Under the pieces are notes generated by a model. It was not told the DNA's origin. It did no database searches and saw only the letters and a program-made list of their open reading frames with translations. Both the position numbers and the translations under genes were made by a program. Below, one piece after another: positions 52,455-52,914 of a stretch of DNA of 52,914 bases. The DNA comes from JAAYVZ01 sp035384965 (GTDB taxonomy: Bacteria; Acidobacteriota; Thermoanaerobaculia; Thermoanaerobaculales; Thermoanaerobaculaceae), in contig DAOOJE010000028.1 of assembly GCA_035384965.1 (NCBI GenBank), forward strand, positions 1 through 52,914, written 5' to 3'. How positions within the stretch are numbered: position 1 is the first letter of the stretch; every line of letters begins with the position of its first letter.

Positions 52455-52768
52455 CAGCGCGCCTCGCTCACAGGCTCGACGAGCGTCCCGACGAAGCCCG
52501 TGGCGACCATCTCCTCGATGAACTGGCGGACGTGCTGCTCGACCTCGTCGTCGGGCGCGCCCTCGAAGCCGTCCTTGACAGCGGCGACGATCGCGTCGAG
52601 ATTGCGTGTCCCGTCGCAGAGGTGCCACACGAAGACCCCGGTCGAGTTGAGCACGCGGATGCGGTTGGTGTCGGGATTGAACAGCAAGGCGCCGTCTGCG
52701 TCCTCCTCCCGCAGCACCACTTCCGGGTTGATCAGCAAGCGGCTGCCCGAATCGACGGCACTGGTCAC
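52454..52768 (-). CDS. PqqD-like RiPP recognition protein 1
   Basis: This 104-residue PqqD-like protein has INPEVVLREEDADGALLFN (residues 13-31), RVLNSTGVFVWHLCDGTRNL and a closing helix VEQHVRQFIEEMVATGFVG. This is the standard PqqD fold, and it is closer to the family than the second copy. GTG at 52768 was chosen because GAAGGGGGG lies 5 nt upstream; an ATG at 52789 lacks a site. It is the first gene of the operon. Two different recognition proteins may serve different enzymes or bind the leader together. Confidence 0.8.
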   Translation of the reverse strand: MTSAVDSGSRLLINPEVVLREEDADGALLFNPDTNRIRVLNSTGVFVWHLCDGTRNLDAIVAAVKDGFEGAPDDEVEQHVRQFIEEMVATGFVGTLVEPVSEAR

Positions 52769-52801
52769 GCAGGCCCCCCTTCTCACCATGTGCTAGGTCG
52801 C

Positions 52802-52830
52802 ATCGTACCCCGTACATGTTACCGCATGTT
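52802..52830 (-). promoter_or_regulatory. Putative promoter/operator of the peptide operon
   Basis: TACGAT on the minus strand (52807 down to 52802) could be a -10 box. On the plus strand, CATGTT occurs at 52815-52820 and 52825-52830, exactly 10 bp apart, overlapping the spacer and -35 area. This would suit a regulator binding one face of the helix. No good -35 is seen. Confidence 0.3.
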
Positions 52831-52914
52831 TTCCGTTCCTGCGCCGCAGACCCGCTGCCACCCCAGGGCTCCGTCACCGTGACTGGAAGGCTGAGCGTTA
52901 GGAGCGTGATAGGG

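Noticed and set aside
49251..52768. Calling the cluster a lasso-peptide cluster
   Set aside because: The leader motif, PqqD-like proteins and HprK-like kinase fit, but there is no asparagine-synthetase-like cyclase and no intact B2 protease, and a radical SAM/SPASM enzyme is present instead.
1..52914. CRISPR arrays
   Set aside because: No regularly spaced direct repeats of 23-40 nt with unique spacers were seen.

Overview
This is a GC-rich, gene-dense window of about 52.9 kb from a Gram-negative bacterium. It encodes a TonB-dependent outer-membrane receptor, a lipoprotein and Sec-exported proteins. Low-potential ferredoxin metabolism (2-oxoglutarate:ferredoxin oxidoreductase), a class I fumarase, a DMSO-reductase-type molybdoenzyme and a double-cubane-type Fe-S protein point to an anaerobic or facultative lifestyle. 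The gene mix fits Acidobacteriota (for example the Thermoanaerobaculia/Holophagae side), but this is inference because the window holds no rRNA or ribosomal marker.

Layout. 0.2-3.0 kb: a GT39/ArnT-like membrane glycosyltransferase coupled to an aminoglycoside-phosphotransferase-fold kinase. 3.1-6.7 kb (minus): an oorDABC-type 2-oxoglutarate:ferredoxin oxidoreductase operon ending in a GNAT acetyltransferase. 6.9-8.9 kb (plus, divergent): two-subunit fumarase, then a hotdog thioesterase. 9.0-20.7 kb: a surface-polysaccharide block with two polysaccharide pyruvyl transferase proteins, a 1558-residue protein carrying four glycosyltransferase domains, and an LtaS/MdoB-like membrane sulfatase-fold transferase. 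20.9-24.6 kb: dmsABC-like operon, with no Tat signal on the catalytic subunit. 24.7-25.6 kb: a broken TPR gene. 25.7-27.1 kb: mutY plus a NUDIX hydrolase. 27.2-31.7 kb: a TonB receptor divergent from a trio encoding a double-cubane/2-hydroxyacyl-CoA-dehydratase-family protein, its ATP-dependent activator and a YedF/DsrE-like protein, preceded by a hairpin-rich leader. 31.9-34.1 kb: NatAB-like ABC exporter. 34.3-45.5 kb: a large secreted gluzincin-like protein, CorA, a YbjN-like protein, a CPBP protease, an AGE-family lipoprotein, a CreD-like protein, agmatinase and an acidic orphan.

45.5-52.8 kb is accessory DNA beside a tRNA-Ser(UGA). On the minus strand it holds a RiPP-type operon: two PqqD-like leader-binding proteins, a radical SAM/SPASM maturase, a precursor with six evenly spaced CxxG units, and an HPr-kinase-like protein. 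A soluble S26 (SipW/ER-type) peptidase lies 3 kb further on, beyond a wrecked IS66 element, a methyltransferase gene and a decayed AAA/DUF4143 ATPase. This cluster is the best candidate in the window for an undescribed system. The double-cubane trio and the multi-glycosyltransferase protein come next.

Several genes have a TANNNT box ending 5-7 nt before the start codon, which suggests leaderless transcripts. An intergenic repeat of about 70 nt occurs three times.
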